From NCBI RefSeq assembly GCF_019665765.1, contig NZ_CP081150.1:1426001-1490000 (forward strand): a DNA stretch of 64,000 nt. Reading direction: 5' to 3'. This DNA is from Deefgea tanakiae (GTDB lineage Bacteria > Pseudomonadota > Gammaproteobacteria > Burkholderiales > Chitinibacteraceae). Below are positions 25,741 to 35,002 of this stretch, in pieces. Below the pieces are notes generated by a model. That model did not search any database, had not been told where the DNA came from, and worked only from the letters and a program-made list of their open reading frames with translations. How positions within the stretch are numbered: the stretch's first letter is position 1; each line of letters starts with the position of its first letter. A program made the position numbers and the translations under genes.

Positions 25741-26526
25741 CTATTTTTTACCACCACCTTCCCCTCCTTTGCCGCCACCTTCACCACCCTTGCCGCCACT
25801 GCTACCTCCACCAGAGCTTCCTTTGCCACTATCCCCGCCCGACTTGCCGCCTGAAGAACTACTCGATTTGCTACTAGCATCATCAGCCCCGCCAGATGAA
25901 CGGCTTGATTTGCTTCCAGAATCGTCAGACTGACTATTATTGCGACTGGACTGCCGCTGATCATCGACGCCTTCTTTGTGCGCCACTTCGACGCCATGCT
26001 CAGTTTCAACTTTTTCGGATTTTTCGGCTTTTTCAACTCGCTCAGACTGCCCTGAGCGACTCAGGGAGCGATGTGCTTCCTGACTCTTGGAAACAACAGA
26101 GCCCATATTCAGCCCTAAGGAGTTGGAAATCTCCCCCCAGCCCATTCCCGAGCTACGTTGCGCAGTCACAGTAGCCAATGCCTGTTGCAAAGTCATACCC
26201 GGATTTTTTTGCATCATGGCGCCACTTAAGGCCAAAGTATTATTAACACCACCCCAGCCCATCGTTTTGTTCGAAGCATTCAGAACCGTGGACGAGCCAG
26301 AAACCGTAATGGTAGCGCTTTGACCTGTGCGAAGCGCATTGGCTAACTGCACGGCATTTTCTTTTGAGCCCGCCAAGCCTGAATAAGTTGTTGCCAGTGC
26401 ATTAACCACTTGCTGGGATTCTTGCTGACTACTTAATTGATTGGTTTTCTGTGCGCTATCGTCCAGAGAGTCTGCCAGTACTGGCGCGCTAAGTAGCAGC
26501 GATGCGGCAAAAATTATCTTGTTCAT
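25741..26526 (-). CDS. Secreted Ser/Gly/Lys-rich protein of unknown function
   Basis: The protein of about 261 residues starts with a clear signal peptide (MNKIIFAASLLLSAPVLA, cut before DS). A mature region of about 130 residues follows with two similar motifs, MGWGGVNNTLALSGA and MGWGEISNSLGLNMG, each preceded or followed by short amphipathic segments. The last third (about residues 150-261) is low complexity: charged EKAEKSEK, then long runs of Ser, Gly, Asp and Lys that end in GGKGGEGGGKK. I do not recognise a catalytic domain. GGAG lies six bases before the ATG at 26526. Export and a flexible, possibly surface-bound tail are the only safe inferences. Confidence 0.75.
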   Translation of the reverse strand: MNKIIFAASLLLSAPVLADSLDDSAQKTNQLSSQQESQQVVNALATTYSGLAGSKENAVQLANALRTGQSATITVSGSSTVLNASNKTMGWGGVNNTLALSGAMMQKNPGMTLQQALATVTAQRSSGMGWGEISNSLGLNMGSVVSKSQEAHRSLSRSGQSERVEKAEKSEKVETEHGVEVAHKEGVDDQRQSSRNNSQSDDSGSKSSRSSGGADDASSKSSSSSGGKSGGDSGKGSSGGGSSGGKGGEGGGKGGEGGGKK

Positions 26527-26657
26527 TTTTAGCTCCAATAAAGGTGAGAACCAACTACTATTCTCGTCCTCTCAAAGCTGAGCGTTTAAATGAATGTTGC
26601 TTTTGACCGCCAAAAGGGTGTTTAGACTTAACTTCAAAATAAAACACAATCAATCTC

Positions 26658-26676
26658 CCCTCGGCTAAGCCGAGGG
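26658..26676 (-). terminator. Probable terminator of the old yellow enzyme gene
   Basis: CCCTCGGC, TAA, GCCGAGGG form a perfect 8-bp stem 15 bases after the oxidoreductase stop. On the minus strand the bases that follow (GGAGATTGATTG) are not a clean T-run, so efficiency is uncertain. Confidence 0.6.
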
Positions 26677-26691
26677 TTTACCCCAAATTAA

Positions 26692-27762
26692 TTATGCCGC
26701 GACTGGATAATCGCTGTAACCGACTGGACCCGGCGTATAAAAGGTATTGGCGTCGGGCTCGGTCAATGGCAAACCTTGCTGCATCCGCTTTGGCAAATCA
26801 GGATTGCTAATGAACGCTCGACCAAAAGCCACCAAATCAGCCTGACCCGCAACAAGTGCCGCCTCAGCACTGCCAGCTTCAAAACCACCAGAGGCAATAA
26901 ATAAGCCCTTGAATGCTGCACGCAATTGCGACTTAAACGTGGACGGCATTTCTGGCGCCCCCATGGCCGAATGATCGACCAAATGGATATAAACCAGGCC
27001 AATCTCGGACAGGCCCTGCGCTAGCTCGACGTATTGCCCCACAATACCGGCAAACTCTGCCGTACCATTAAATACACCGTATGGCGACACCCGAATGCCG
27101 ACTTTATCTGCGCCAATCGCTGCCACACACGCCTGCGCCACTTCAAGCACGATCCGATTTCTTGCCGCAGCGCCACCGCCGTATCCATCTTCACGCGTAT
27201 TGACGTTGGCATTTAAAAATTGCTCGAGCAAATAGCCATTTGCAGCGTGCAACTCAATCCCATCAAATCCAGCCTCAATCGCCAACTTTGCCGCATTGAC
27301 ATACTCAGCAATCAAGGCAGGGATTTCAGCTTCGGCCAAGGCGTGTGGTAGCGCGTGCGGCTGCATCCCTGCAACATCAGTGTAAATTTCGCCTTCAAGT
27401 ACTTTGTCAGTAGGCCCAACTGCTCGCGCCCCTACTGGCAAATTCGCCTCGCCCGTTACCCTGCCGCAATGCATCAGTTGAACAAATATTTTAGCGCCAC
27501 CACGATGCGCGGCAGCCGTACTGAGCTGCCAGCCTGCAACATGCTTAGCATTGAATAGACCTGGAATACGGGCGTAACCTAGGCCATCAGCCGAAGGCGA
27601 TGTGCCCTCGGTAATAATTAAACCTGCACCTGCGCGCTGCCCATAGTAATCAGCCATGATTTGGTTAGGGATATTATCGATCGCCCGACTGCGCGTTAAC
27701 GGCGCCATCACGATACGATTTTGCAAGGCCAAACGGGGGTGCTGCAGAGGATCAAACAACAT
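26692..27762 (-). CDS. nemA: Old yellow enzyme family alkene reductase (NemA-like)
   Basis: FMN-dependent reductase of activated alkenes, N-ethylmaleimide or nitrate esters, using NAD(P)H. The barrel shows LFDPLQHPRLALQNRIVMAP (shown here as NRIVMAPLTRSRA), FVQLMHCGRV, the substrate-binding FDGIELHAANGYLLEQF with the His-x-x-Asn pair, NTREDGYGGG, and VAFGRAFISNPDLP for phosphate binding. The ATG at 27762 has GGAG eight bases upstream; 356 residues. It stands alone; no TetR-type NemR is next to it. Confidence 0.92.
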   Translation of the reverse strand: MLFDPLQHPRLALQNRIVMAPLTRSRAIDNIPNQIMADYYGQRAGAGLIITEGTSPSADGLGYARIPGLFNAKHVAGWQLSTAAAHRGGAKIFVQLMHCGRVTGEANLPVGARAVGPTDKVLEGEIYTDVAGMQPHALPHALAEAEIPALIAEYVNAAKLAIEAGFDGIELHAANGYLLEQFLNANVNTREDGYGGGAAARNRIVLEVAQACVAAIGADKVGIRVSPYGVFNGTAEFAGIVGQYVELAQGLSEIGLVYIHLVDHSAMGAPEMPSTFKSQLRAAFKGLFIASGGFEAGSAEAALVAGQADLVAFGRAFISNPDLPKRMQQGLPLTEPDANTFYTPGPVGYSDYPVAA

Positions 27763-27903
27763 GCGAAGTTCTCCAGTAGGCTCAATCAAAGGGTACTTTC
27801 AACAAACATACTTATCTTTAATTAGATGGAGATACAGCAAGCAATAACAAGCATATCAATGCTTCGAGAATATAATCACTGCAAATATAAAAATCATCCT
27901 GTG

Positions 27904-29187
27904 CTACACCATGACAATTTGATGCAAGCTATACAAAGTAAGTCCAATCAGACCACCAACTAAAGTGCCATTCAGCCGCACAAATTGCAGATCTACCCCG
28001 ACATTCACCTCAAGCCGCTCGACCATCACTTCGTCATCCCATGCTTTAAGTTGCTCGGCAATAAATTGACCGATTTGGCGGCGATACTTTTTGACCAACT
28101 GCCCAGCAGCAACTCGGACGTGGCGATTGAGCCAATCGGCCAACACCACATCGCTCGCTAAACGCAGTCCAAAGTGCTGCAGACTATTGGCCAATTTGCT
28201 GCGCAACACGGAGTCTTGCCTGGCCAAATCATCAGCCAGCCACGCCACCACTCTCGCCCACATACCATCGATAGCATTGAGTAAAGTCGGTTGAGCCAGT
28301 AGATGTTCTTGCGTCGTTTTTAGCTGATGTTGCAGCGCTTGATCGTGCACCAAACGCTGCTGCAAATCAGCCAGTGCCGTATCAAAATGCGCACGCAGTG
28401 GGTGATCCGCCATTTCGCGCATTTGTTGTACTTCGCGTCCAGCCGCATGGACTAATTTGCGCGCCATATAGCGACCACCGGCTTCATCGAGCGAAATCCA
28501 GCGCAAGTAATCAAACTCAGCAGCGATGATGTTAGCAATGTGCTGCTGCAACGCCGGCTTTTGTAGTTCGCTATCCAAATGCGTAAGCACCACATCAAGC
28601 AACACTTGGTGTTGACCACTTTGCCGAATTACCGCCAAAATTTCGCCGGCGGGTTTGACCAAATCAATTTGACCCAATTGCTGACGCATCAATTCACGCA
28701 AACGCAGTACCATTGCGGGCTCAGTCAAGCTTTGCAAAACAAAATCCAGCAACCGTGCCACTTGATCGGATGCCGCTTTGGCATTGACCAACTGCTGTAG
28801 CCACAACCCCAAGCGCATTGCCGGATTAAATTCGCGCACCTTGGACATAATGCGCTCAGACGACAAAAAATGCGTTTCAATAAACTCGCCCAAGCTATCG
28901 GCAATGCGATGTTTGTTTTTGGGGATAATCGCAGTGTGAGGAATCGGTAAATTGAGTGGATGACGAAACAACGCCGTGACGGCAAACCAATCGGCCAAGC
29001 CACCAACCAAAGCGGCCTCGGCAAACGCCACCACATAACCGAGCGATGGATATTCGCGGCGATAGTAGCCGGACACCAGCATAATAATCAGCATCAACAC
29101 CAACAACGCCGTAGCGCGGCGCTTGTGCTGATTTAATCTTTGTAGTTTGAGATCGTAAGGGCGAATTGCGGGTGGATTGCTTGACAT
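27904..29187 (-). CDS. DUF445 family membrane protein
   Basis: A 427-residue protein with a membrane segment near residues 25-43, then the DUF445 hallmark GLADWFAVTALFRHPL near 60-77 and IPKNKHRIADSLGEFIE. A long helical body follows, and the last 20 residues form a second hydrophobic segment (LVGGLIGLTLYSLHQ). The function of the family is unknown. ATG at 29187 has GAGG seven bases upstream. It lies downstream of dbpA, with a palindromic repeat between the two genes. Confidence 0.9.
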   Translation of the reverse strand: MSSNPPAIRPYDLKLQRLNQHKRRATALLVLMLIIMLVSGYYRREYPSLGYVVAFAEAALVGGLADWFAVTALFRHPLNLPIPHTAIIPKNKHRIADSLGEFIETHFLSSERIMSKVREFNPAMRLGLWLQQLVNAKAASDQVARLLDFVLQSLTEPAMVLRLRELMRQQLGQIDLVKPAGEILAVIRQSGQHQVLLDVVLTHLDSELQKPALQQHIANIIAAEFDYLRWISLDEAGGRYMARKLVHAAGREVQQMREMADHPLRAHFDTALADLQQRLVHDQALQHQLKTTQEHLLAQPTLLNAIDGMWARVVAWLADDLARQDSVLRSKLANSLQHFGLRLASDVVLADWLNRHVRVAAGQLVKKYRRQIGQFIAEQLKAWDDEVMVERLEVNVGVDLQFVRLNGTLVGGLIGLTLYSLHQIVMV

Positions 29188-29214
29188 TGAAGACCTCAAT
29201 ACCAGAATGCAAAT

Positions 29215-29269
29215 GATAGGTATTTGCTGCTAGCCATTGATCAATAATGACTAGCAATCAATACCTATC
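29215..29269. repeat. Extragenic palindromic repeat, copy A
   Basis: Arms GATAGGTATTTGCTGCTAG (29215-29233) and 29251-29269 pair at 16 of 19 positions around a 17-base centre that holds ATTGATCAAT. It starts right after the dbpA stop. Its layout (GGTATTTG...GCTAG, 17 bases, CTAGC...ATACC) matches the copy at 41668-41716, so this is a dispersed element. Confidence 0.75.
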
Positions 29270-30661
29270 TTAGTTTACTTTTTGAACTTTAACCGGCTTG
29301 CCTTTGAGCTTGCCTTTATCATTACCAAGACGCTTTAACACTTGTGCGGCGTATTGCAATTCAACCGCGACATAAGTTCTGAACTCGAACAAATCAATTT
29401 TGCCAATCGCTTCATTCGGAATGCCACCATCGCCCGTTAATGCACCAACCACATCACCTGGGCGCACTTTTTGCTTGCGACCGGCATCAAAGCACAGTGT
29501 CGCCATTTTGGCAGGCAAGGCGAAATCACCGTTAATTTTAAGATCCGCCTCTTTCCCTTCAGGAATTGGCAACTCGAGGTATTCTTCAATCGTACGTTGA
29601 CGCTTCACTTGCGACGGTGAAACTAAGCTAAACGCCAAACCTTTTTTACCCGCGCGCCCCGTACGGCCGATGCGATGCACATAGATTTCAGGATCGTACG
29701 GCAATTCGTAATTCACTACCGCAGCCAAGTCTTTAATATCCAAGCCACGCGCAGCCATATCGGTCGCAACCAAAATCGGGCAACTGCCGTTGGCGAATTT
29801 CACTAAGGTCAAATCGCGATCGCGCTGTTCAAGTTCACCATGCAATTCAATCGCATCAAAGCCGTCATTTTGCAGGCTACGCGCCAGATCCATGCAGTCT
29901 TGGCGGGTATTACAAAATACGACGCTCGATGCGGGTTGGTGATGCGCAAAAATGCGTTTGAGCAAATCGGCTTTTTCGCCATTGTCTTTGACTAAAAATA
30001 GCTGCTGCTCGATATAAACTTGGTCGTGCAAAGACTCAACCGTTACTTCAGTTGGCGAGCGCTGAATTGACGCAGAAAGTTTACGAATCCCTTCTGGATA
30101 CGTTGCCGAAAACAGCATCGTTTGACGCCATTTTGGCAAGAAATCAATCACATCTTGCACTTCCCCGCCAAAGCCCATATCGAGCATACGGTCGGCTTCA
30201 TCCAGCACCAAGGTGCTGACTTGCTTTACGATCAATGTATTTTTATGCAAATGATCCTGAATACGCCCCGGCGTGCCAACCACCACGTGCGCGCCATGCG
30301 CGAGCGAGGCCGCTTGTGGTGTCAACGGCGTACCGCCGCACAAAGTCAGGATTTTTAAATTCGGTAAATGGCGACCCAAACGACGCAAGTCTTTGCTGAC
30401 CTGATCAGCTAATTCGCGCGTTGGGCACAACACCAAAGCCTGAACGCGGTGCAAATTGATATTGAGTTTTTGCAGTAAAGGAATACCAAAGGCTGCCGTT
30501 TTACCGCTGCCCGTTTTGGCTTTGGCAATAATGTCGCCACCTTCAAGCAAAATTGGCAAACTCGCAGCCTGAATCGGCGTCATCGCCTCAAAGCCCAGTG
30601 ATTCCAAGTTATCCAGCATCTCGGCAGGCAAATTTAAAGCAGAAAACGGCGTTTTAGTCAT
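29270..30661 (-). CDS. dbpA: ATP-dependent RNA helicase DbpA
   Basis: DbpA is a DEAD-box helicase that acts in 50S ribosome assembly by binding hairpin 92 of 23S rRNA. Motifs in order: Q motif (TPIQAASLP), AKTGSGKT, PTRELADQ, TPGRIQDHL, VLDEADRMLDMG, SATYP, VVFCNTRQDC, ATDMAARGLDI, YVHRIGRTGRAG. The C-terminal DbpA RNA-binding domain (about residues 385-463) is present, seen in VGALTGDGGIPNEAIGKIDL and YVAVE. The length (463) is normal. Confidence 0.95.
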   Translation of the reverse strand: MTKTPFSALNLPAEMLDNLESLGFEAMTPIQAASLPILLEGGDIIAKAKTGSGKTAAFGIPLLQKLNINLHRVQALVLCPTRELADQVSKDLRRLGRHLPNLKILTLCGGTPLTPQAASLAHGAHVVVGTPGRIQDHLHKNTLIVKQVSTLVLDEADRMLDMGFGGEVQDVIDFLPKWRQTMLFSATYPEGIRKLSASIQRSPTEVTVESLHDQVYIEQQLFLVKDNGEKADLLKRIFAHHQPASSVVFCNTRQDCMDLARSLQNDGFDAIELHGELEQRDRDLTLVKFANGSCPILVATDMAARGLDIKDLAAVVNYELPYDPEIYVHRIGRTGRAGKKGLAFSLVSPSQVKRQRTIEEYLELPIPEGKEADLKINGDFALPAKMATLCFDAGRKQKVRPGDVVGALTGDGGIPNEAIGKIDLFEFRTYVAVELQYAAQVLKRLGNDKGKLKGKPVKVQKVN

Positions 30662-30830
30662 AGCAAACCCAAAAAGATAGAAAGCAAGCCAAATGGCATA
30701 GCTGAAAGATTAAGCAGAGCCGCTTAAATCAATTCATTGCACTACAAGCATTCTAAGGGAATTACTAAGATTACTGCGATTTAGATTGGTAATGCAGAGG
30801 TGAAACTGACATGAAGCAAAGCAAGAAGTC

Positions 30831-30907
30831 TGGTCGGGGCGGTGGGATTCGAACTCACGACCACCTGGTCCCAAACCAGGTGCGCTACCGGGCTGCGCTA
30901 CGCCCCG
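30831..30907 (-). tRNA. tRNA-Pro (anticodon TGG)
   Basis: The minus strand folds into a full cloverleaf: acceptor CGGGGCG pairs with CGCCCCG, the anticodon stem is CCTGG/CCAGG with loop TTTGGGA (anticodon TGG), and the T-arm has GTTCGAATC. The CCA end is encoded (30833-30831) after discriminator A. The total is 77 bases. Confidence 0.97.
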
Positions 30908-30921
30908 AACAGAGCCCGAAT

Positions 30922-30949
30922 ATTATAGACCAACGCGGCAAAGGTCAAG
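30922..30949 (-). promoter_or_regulatory. Promoter of tRNA-Pro
   Basis: On the minus strand a -35 (CTTGAC, 30949-30944) and a perfect -10 TATAAT (30927-30922) are 16 bases apart. A GC-rich stretch (CGGGCTC) follows before the tRNA, as in stringently controlled stable-RNA promoters. Confidence 0.8.
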
Positions 30950-31236
30950 CGAAAACAAGCTTAAAAGTAGACCTTAGGCGGCTAAAAATAAATAAAGTAT
31001 TGTTCTTTAATGAAATTATCTTTACAAAATCAAGCCACACAACAAGGGCTTTGTAAGCGTTACATCTATACAAACCCCCAACAATCCGGCGCCAGCTTGC
31101 TTTTCAACCTAAAAATCAACACTCCCCATGCATCGACTCACAATTGTCACCGACAATGCCTTTCACGAACCAATAGGTGCGCGCTACAATTGCCAAACTT
31201 ATATAAACACCCATTCACCGCCACTTTGGAGCCCTT
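30950..31236. other. Intergenic region between tRNA-Pro and argJ
   Basis: No gene, strong hairpin or repeat was seen here. A plausible weak argJ promoter is TACAAT at about 31183 with TTCACG 17 bases upstream, but it is only a guess. GGAG stands just ahead of the argJ ATG. Confidence 0.4.
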
Positions 31237-32466
31237 ATGCCTGTTAATCTTGCACCGATTGATCCCTCACTGTTATTTCCTGTAGCCGGAGTTGAAATCG
31301 GCATCGCTTCAGCTGGTATCAAAAAAGTAGGCCGCCGTGACACAACGATTTTCACCATTGCCGCAGGTTCACGTGTTGCAGGTGTATTTACACTCAATCG
31401 CTTTTGCGCAGCACCAGTTCGCCTATGCCAAGAGTATCTCGCCGCGAACAATGCAATTCGTGCCCTAGTGATCAATACTGGCAATGCCAATGCAGGAACG
31501 GGCTTGGATGGACTAGCTCGCGCAGAAAAAATCTGCGCCGCAACTGCTGAGCAATTGGGCGTCAGCAGCCAGCAAGTACTCCCTTTTTCTACTGGCGTGA
31601 TTTTGGAGCCACTTCCATTTGAAAAAATTATCGGTGCATTACCAGCAGCCAAAGCGGATTTATCACCCGCGAACTGGGCGCAAGCAGCCGAAGCGATCAT
31701 GACCACCGATATCGCCCCCAAAGCCACGAGCAAGCAAATCACCATCGCGGGTAAGACAATCACCGTGACCGGCATCTCCAAAGGTTCGGGCATGATTCAC
31801 CCGAACATGGCGACGATGCTCGGCTTTGTTGCCACTGACGCGGCAATTAGCCAAGAACTACTACAAGGCATGCTCAAACGTGCCGCCGATTTATCATTCA
31901 ACAGCATTACTGTTGACGGCGACACCAGCACCAACGATAGCTATATCGCGATCGCCACTGGACAAGCTGGCAACCCTGAAATTGTTGACGCAAATAGCGC
32001 AGACTATCTCGCACTGCAAACCGCTATCGAAGAAGTCTCTCACTTTCTTGCTCAGGCCATTGTGCGCGACGGCGAAGGCGCAACTAAATTCATGACGATT
32101 AAAGTCGCAGGCGGCGCAAGCTACGACGAATGCAAAGCGGTCGGATACGCGATTGGTCGCTCGCCACTGGTTAAAACAGCGTTTTTTGCCTCCGACCCCA
32201 ACCTTGGCCGAATTTTGGCTGCGATTGGCTATGCTGGAATTTTGGATTTGGACGTCGACAACATCGAAGTTTGGTTAGATGACGTCCTAGTCGCCATCAA
32301 CGGCGGCCGCAATCCCGAATACCAAGAAAGCCAAGGCCAAACGGTCATGAATCAAGCGGAAATTTGCATTACCGTCAAACTCAACCGTGGCGAACACCAA
32401 GCCACCGTTTGGACTTGCGACTTTTCTTATGATTACGTGAAGATCAACGCAGACTATAGAAGCTAA
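31237..32466 (+). CDS. argJ: Bifunctional ornithine acetyltransferase / N-acetylglutamate synthase
   Basis: ArgJ recycles the acetyl group from acetylornithine to glutamate, and in bifunctional forms also makes acetylglutamate from acetyl-CoA, in arginine synthesis. The precursor is cut by itself at the Ala-Thr bond in [16 protein letters not shown] (about residues 190-205), and the Thr becomes the nucleophile. Other signatures are [47 protein letters not shown] and [15 protein letters not shown]. The length is 409 residues. A strong terminator follows. Confidence 0.96.
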   Translation: MPVNLAPIDPSLLFPVAGVEIGIASAGIKKVGRRDTTIFTIAAGSRVAGVFTLNRFCAAPVRLCQEYLAANNAIRALVINTGNANAGTGLDGLARAEKICAATAEQLGVSSQQVLPFSTGVILEPLPFEKIIGALPAAKADLSPANWAQAAEAIMTTDIAPKATSKQITIAGKTITVTGISKGSGMIHPNMATMLGFVATDAAISQELLQGMLKRAADLSFNSITVDGDTSTNDSYIAIATGQAGNPEIVDANSADYLALQTAIEEVSHFLAQAIVRDGEGATKFMTIKVAGGASYDECKAVGYAIGRSPLVKTAFFASDPNLGRILAAIGYAGILDLDVDNIEVWLDDVLVAINGGRNPEYQESQGQTVMNQAEICITVKLNRGEHQATVWTCDFSYDYVKINADYRS

Positions 32467-32484
32467 TTGACTTGAAATAAGAGC

Positions 32485-32520
32485 AAAAAACCCGCATCGG
32501 CCAAGCCCTGCGGGTTTTTA
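32485..32520. terminator. Intrinsic terminator downstream of argJ
   Basis: CCCGCA and TGCGGG (32491-32496, 32509-32514), flanked by A-run and T-run (TTTTT at 32515-32519), give a classic terminator that can work in both directions. Confidence 0.85.
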
Positions 32521-32587
32521 ATTAGCTGGAAAAATAGCTATATTTGCGTCTATATTTGTAAATAACCAATGACGCGACTGCACACGA

Positions 32588-35002
32588 ATGGACATCGCAC
32601 CAATCTCAGCGCAATTACAAGCGGCTGCATCACTGATTCATGAGCAAACTCACAGCAGAAAGGCAGACGCTTACTTGTTGTGTGAAGAAACGCTTAATCT
32701 AGCAAGGGAATTGCACGATGATGCTGCTTTTATCGCCGTCGCCATTGATTATGCGCTCGTTATAGACCAGCAAGGCTACCCAGAGCGCAGCATCAACATC
32801 CTATATGAAGCACTTCAACTGGCGCAAAGTTATCACCTATTTCAGGAAGAGGGCCGCTTACTCATTGCGATTGGCCGCTCGGTTTATACCCGAGCCGAAT
32901 ATTCACTGGCGATCCAAGCTTGGGCACATGCACTTGAAGTTTCAGAACTCGCCCACGACCACAATACATGGGTTTGGGCGAAATTTGGGGTTGGTCAAGT
33001 CTATGACGCAATGGAAGACCACACCACCGCGATTGTCGTCCTCACGGAAGCAAAAAAACGCGCTGATGAATTAGGTAACAAAGAATTATTGATGCACGTT
33101 ATTTTTAACCTAGGGGTTAATTTATACCGAGAGCAACAGTACTCATCAGCACTAGTGAACTACCAAATAGCACAACAATATGCCGTTGAACTCAAGCACG
33201 ATGATGAAGTCGGCGAGCTTTATTTTCGCATGGCAGAAGTCAACCTTGCAGAAGATAGAATTGATTTGGCGTGGCAACAATTAGAACAAGCCGAAGCCAT
33301 TTGCAGTCGAACACATCACATTTGGGCCCTAGCCAATATCAATATGACCCGTGCTGCTATTTTCGAAAAGCAGCACAATTTTGTTGCCTCTCATCATGAA
33401 ATTAACATTGGAATTGAAAACGCGATTAAATCAGGCGCCAAGCACGTTTTGATGCGCCTCTATTTGGCGCAATCTGAATTAGCTGAAAAAGAAGGCAATG
33501 CAAAATTATGCTTAAGCGCCTATAAAAAAGCGAACAGCATTCATTTAGAAATTTATCCTAGCGATAAAAAACAACAAATTGCTGCACTAGAAGAAATCGC
33601 GGGAATCGCTGATAGCCCAGGTAAATTACTACTCGAGCTGGCGAATAACCCACAGTTAAGCAACCCACATTTGGATCAACTTGCCCAATTAATTTGCTCA
33701 AAATCAATTGAGATACTAAAAGTAGATCAAGCTAGTTATTGGACATATAGCAATAATAAATTTTTAAATATTTACAGACATAACAGCAGCCGAAACAACA
33801 AATGTTATGAAGAAATCACACCAAGTCAATACGCAATTTTTTCTCGCACCATGCTCAGTGGTGACTTAATTATTGCTCACAGCGTTCGTCACCACCAACT
33901 CACTTGGCCGCTATATTCTGACTACTTTGCTGCCCATGATGTTTTTTCCGCTCTCATCATTCCAATCAGAGCAGGTTCAGAAACCAGAGGTTTTTTGTGC
34001 TTTGAGCACCGCAAGCACCAACACAATTGGTCAAGCAATGAAGTTCAATACGCCAATCAACTTGCTATTGTGGCGGCACGCGGCATTAGCAATATCGACC
34101 TAAGCAATTTCTTGACTGAAATTGCTGATCTCAATGCCAAGCTTATCCAAAGCAATGATGCGCTCGAGCAGCGTGTCACCGAAAGAACCCAAGAACTCGC
34201 ATCAGCCATGGAGCAGCTCATTCAGTCCGAAAAATTAGCTTCACTTGGCAATTTAGTCGCTGGATTTGCCCATGAACTCAATACACCGCTTGGCAATACA
34301 CTAACCGCCTCCAGCACTCTACTCGAAAAAAATAATGAATTAATTGAACAAGTTAATTTAGGCAAATTAAAAAAATCATTACTGGATCAATACCTAACAG
34401 AAAGCTCTATGACAGCACAACTCATTGAACGCAACGCCAGAAGAGCAAGTAATTTAATTTCCAACTTAAAACAAGTGGCGGTCGACACCGCATCAAGCAA
34501 AGTTAGAAATTTCAATCTACATCAAATCATTAGCGAAACGCTAACGACTTTAAGCCCTTCGCTTAAACACAAGAATGTAACCATTGAAAATAACACCCCC
34601 AGCCATTTGCAACTCAATAGCTACCCAGGCTCACTTGAGCAAATCATTACCAACTTAATTAACAATGCAATTATTCATGCATTTAATGAAAATGAAAACG
34701 CGCAGATTTTGATTAGCGCAGAGGCTATCGACTCGCAAAACACTCGAATTACAGTAAAAGATAATGGCTGTGGCATTGGCGACTCGATCAAATCGAAAGT
34801 TTTTGACCCATTCTTTACTACCAAATTTGGCCAAGGAGGTAGTGGACTTGGACTTTATCTGGCCTATTCTTTAGCAACAGGCACGCTAGGTGGGCAATTA
34901 CAACTAGAAAGCGCAGAAGGTTGTGGTAGTACGTTCATTATCACACTACCCAATCAAGCGCCCGCAGAACAAAATCAAATCAATGACTTGCATCGACACT
35001 AA
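32588..35002 (+). CDS. TPR-GAF sensor histidine kinase (no membrane segment)
   Basis: An 804-residue soluble sensor kinase. Residues about 1-330 are tetratricopeptide-like helical repeats. Residues about 355-500 look like a GAF domain (SALIIPIRAGSETRGFLCFEH near 453-473). A coiled coil (about 503-550) leads to the HisKA helix with phospho-His562 in FAHELNTPLGN, and then HATPase motifs: N-box IITNLINNAIIHA (686-698), DNGCGIGD (725-732), FDPFFTTKFGQGGSGLGLYL (739-758). No response regulator is adjacent. No signal peptide or membrane helix is visible, so it is cytoplasmic. The coding sequence is AT-richer than argJ. Signals and output are unknown. Confidence 0.9.
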   Translation: MDIAPISAQLQAAASLIHEQTHSRKADAYLLCEETLNLARELHDDAAFIAVAIDYALVIDQQGYPERSINILYEALQLAQSYHLFQEEGRLLIAIGRSVYTRAEYSLAIQAWAHALEVSELAHDHNTWVWAKFGVGQVYDAMEDHTTAIVVLTEAKKRADELGNKELLMHVIFNLGVNLYREQQYSSALVNYQIAQQYAVELKHDDEVGELYFRMAEVNLAEDRIDLAWQQLEQAEAICSRTHHIWALANINMTRAAIFEKQHNFVASHHEINIGIENAIKSGAKHVLMRLYLAQSELAEKEGNAKLCLSAYKKANSIHLEIYPSDKKQQIAALEEIAGIADSPGKLLLELANNPQLSNPHLDQLAQLICSKSIEILKVDQASYWTYSNNKFLNIYRHNSSRNNKCYEEITPSQYAIFSRTMLSGDLIIAHSVRHHQLTWPLYSDYFAAHDVFSALIIPIRAGSETRGFLCFEHRKHQHNWSSNEVQYANQLAIVAARGISNIDLSNFLTEIADLNAKLIQSNDALEQRVTERTQELASAMEQLIQSEKLASLGNLVAGFAHELNTPLGNTLTASSTLLEKNNELIEQVNLGKLKKSLLDQYLTESSMTAQLIERNARRASNLISNLKQVAVDTASSKVRNFNLHQIISETLTTLSPSLKHKNVTIENNTPSHLQLNSYPGSLEQIITNLINNAIIHAFNENENAQILISAEAIDSQNTRITVKDNGCGIGDSIKSKVFDPFFTTKFGQGGSGLGLYLAYSLATGTLGGQLQLESAEGCGSTFIITLPNQAPAEQNQINDLHRH

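Noticed and set aside
25722-26036. 104-codon open frame in another frame of the Ser/Gly/Lys-rich gene
   Set aside because: Produced by the repetitive tail; the frame with signal peptide is the real one.
30811-31056. 81-codon open frame on plus strand over the tRNA-Pro region
   Set aside because: It is the antisense of tRNA-Pro; the phrase [23 protein letters not shown]-type translation is a classic artefact of tRNA genes.
31215-31793. 192-codon open frame opposite argJ
   Set aside because: It is a shadow of argJ, whose motifs are complete on the plus strand.
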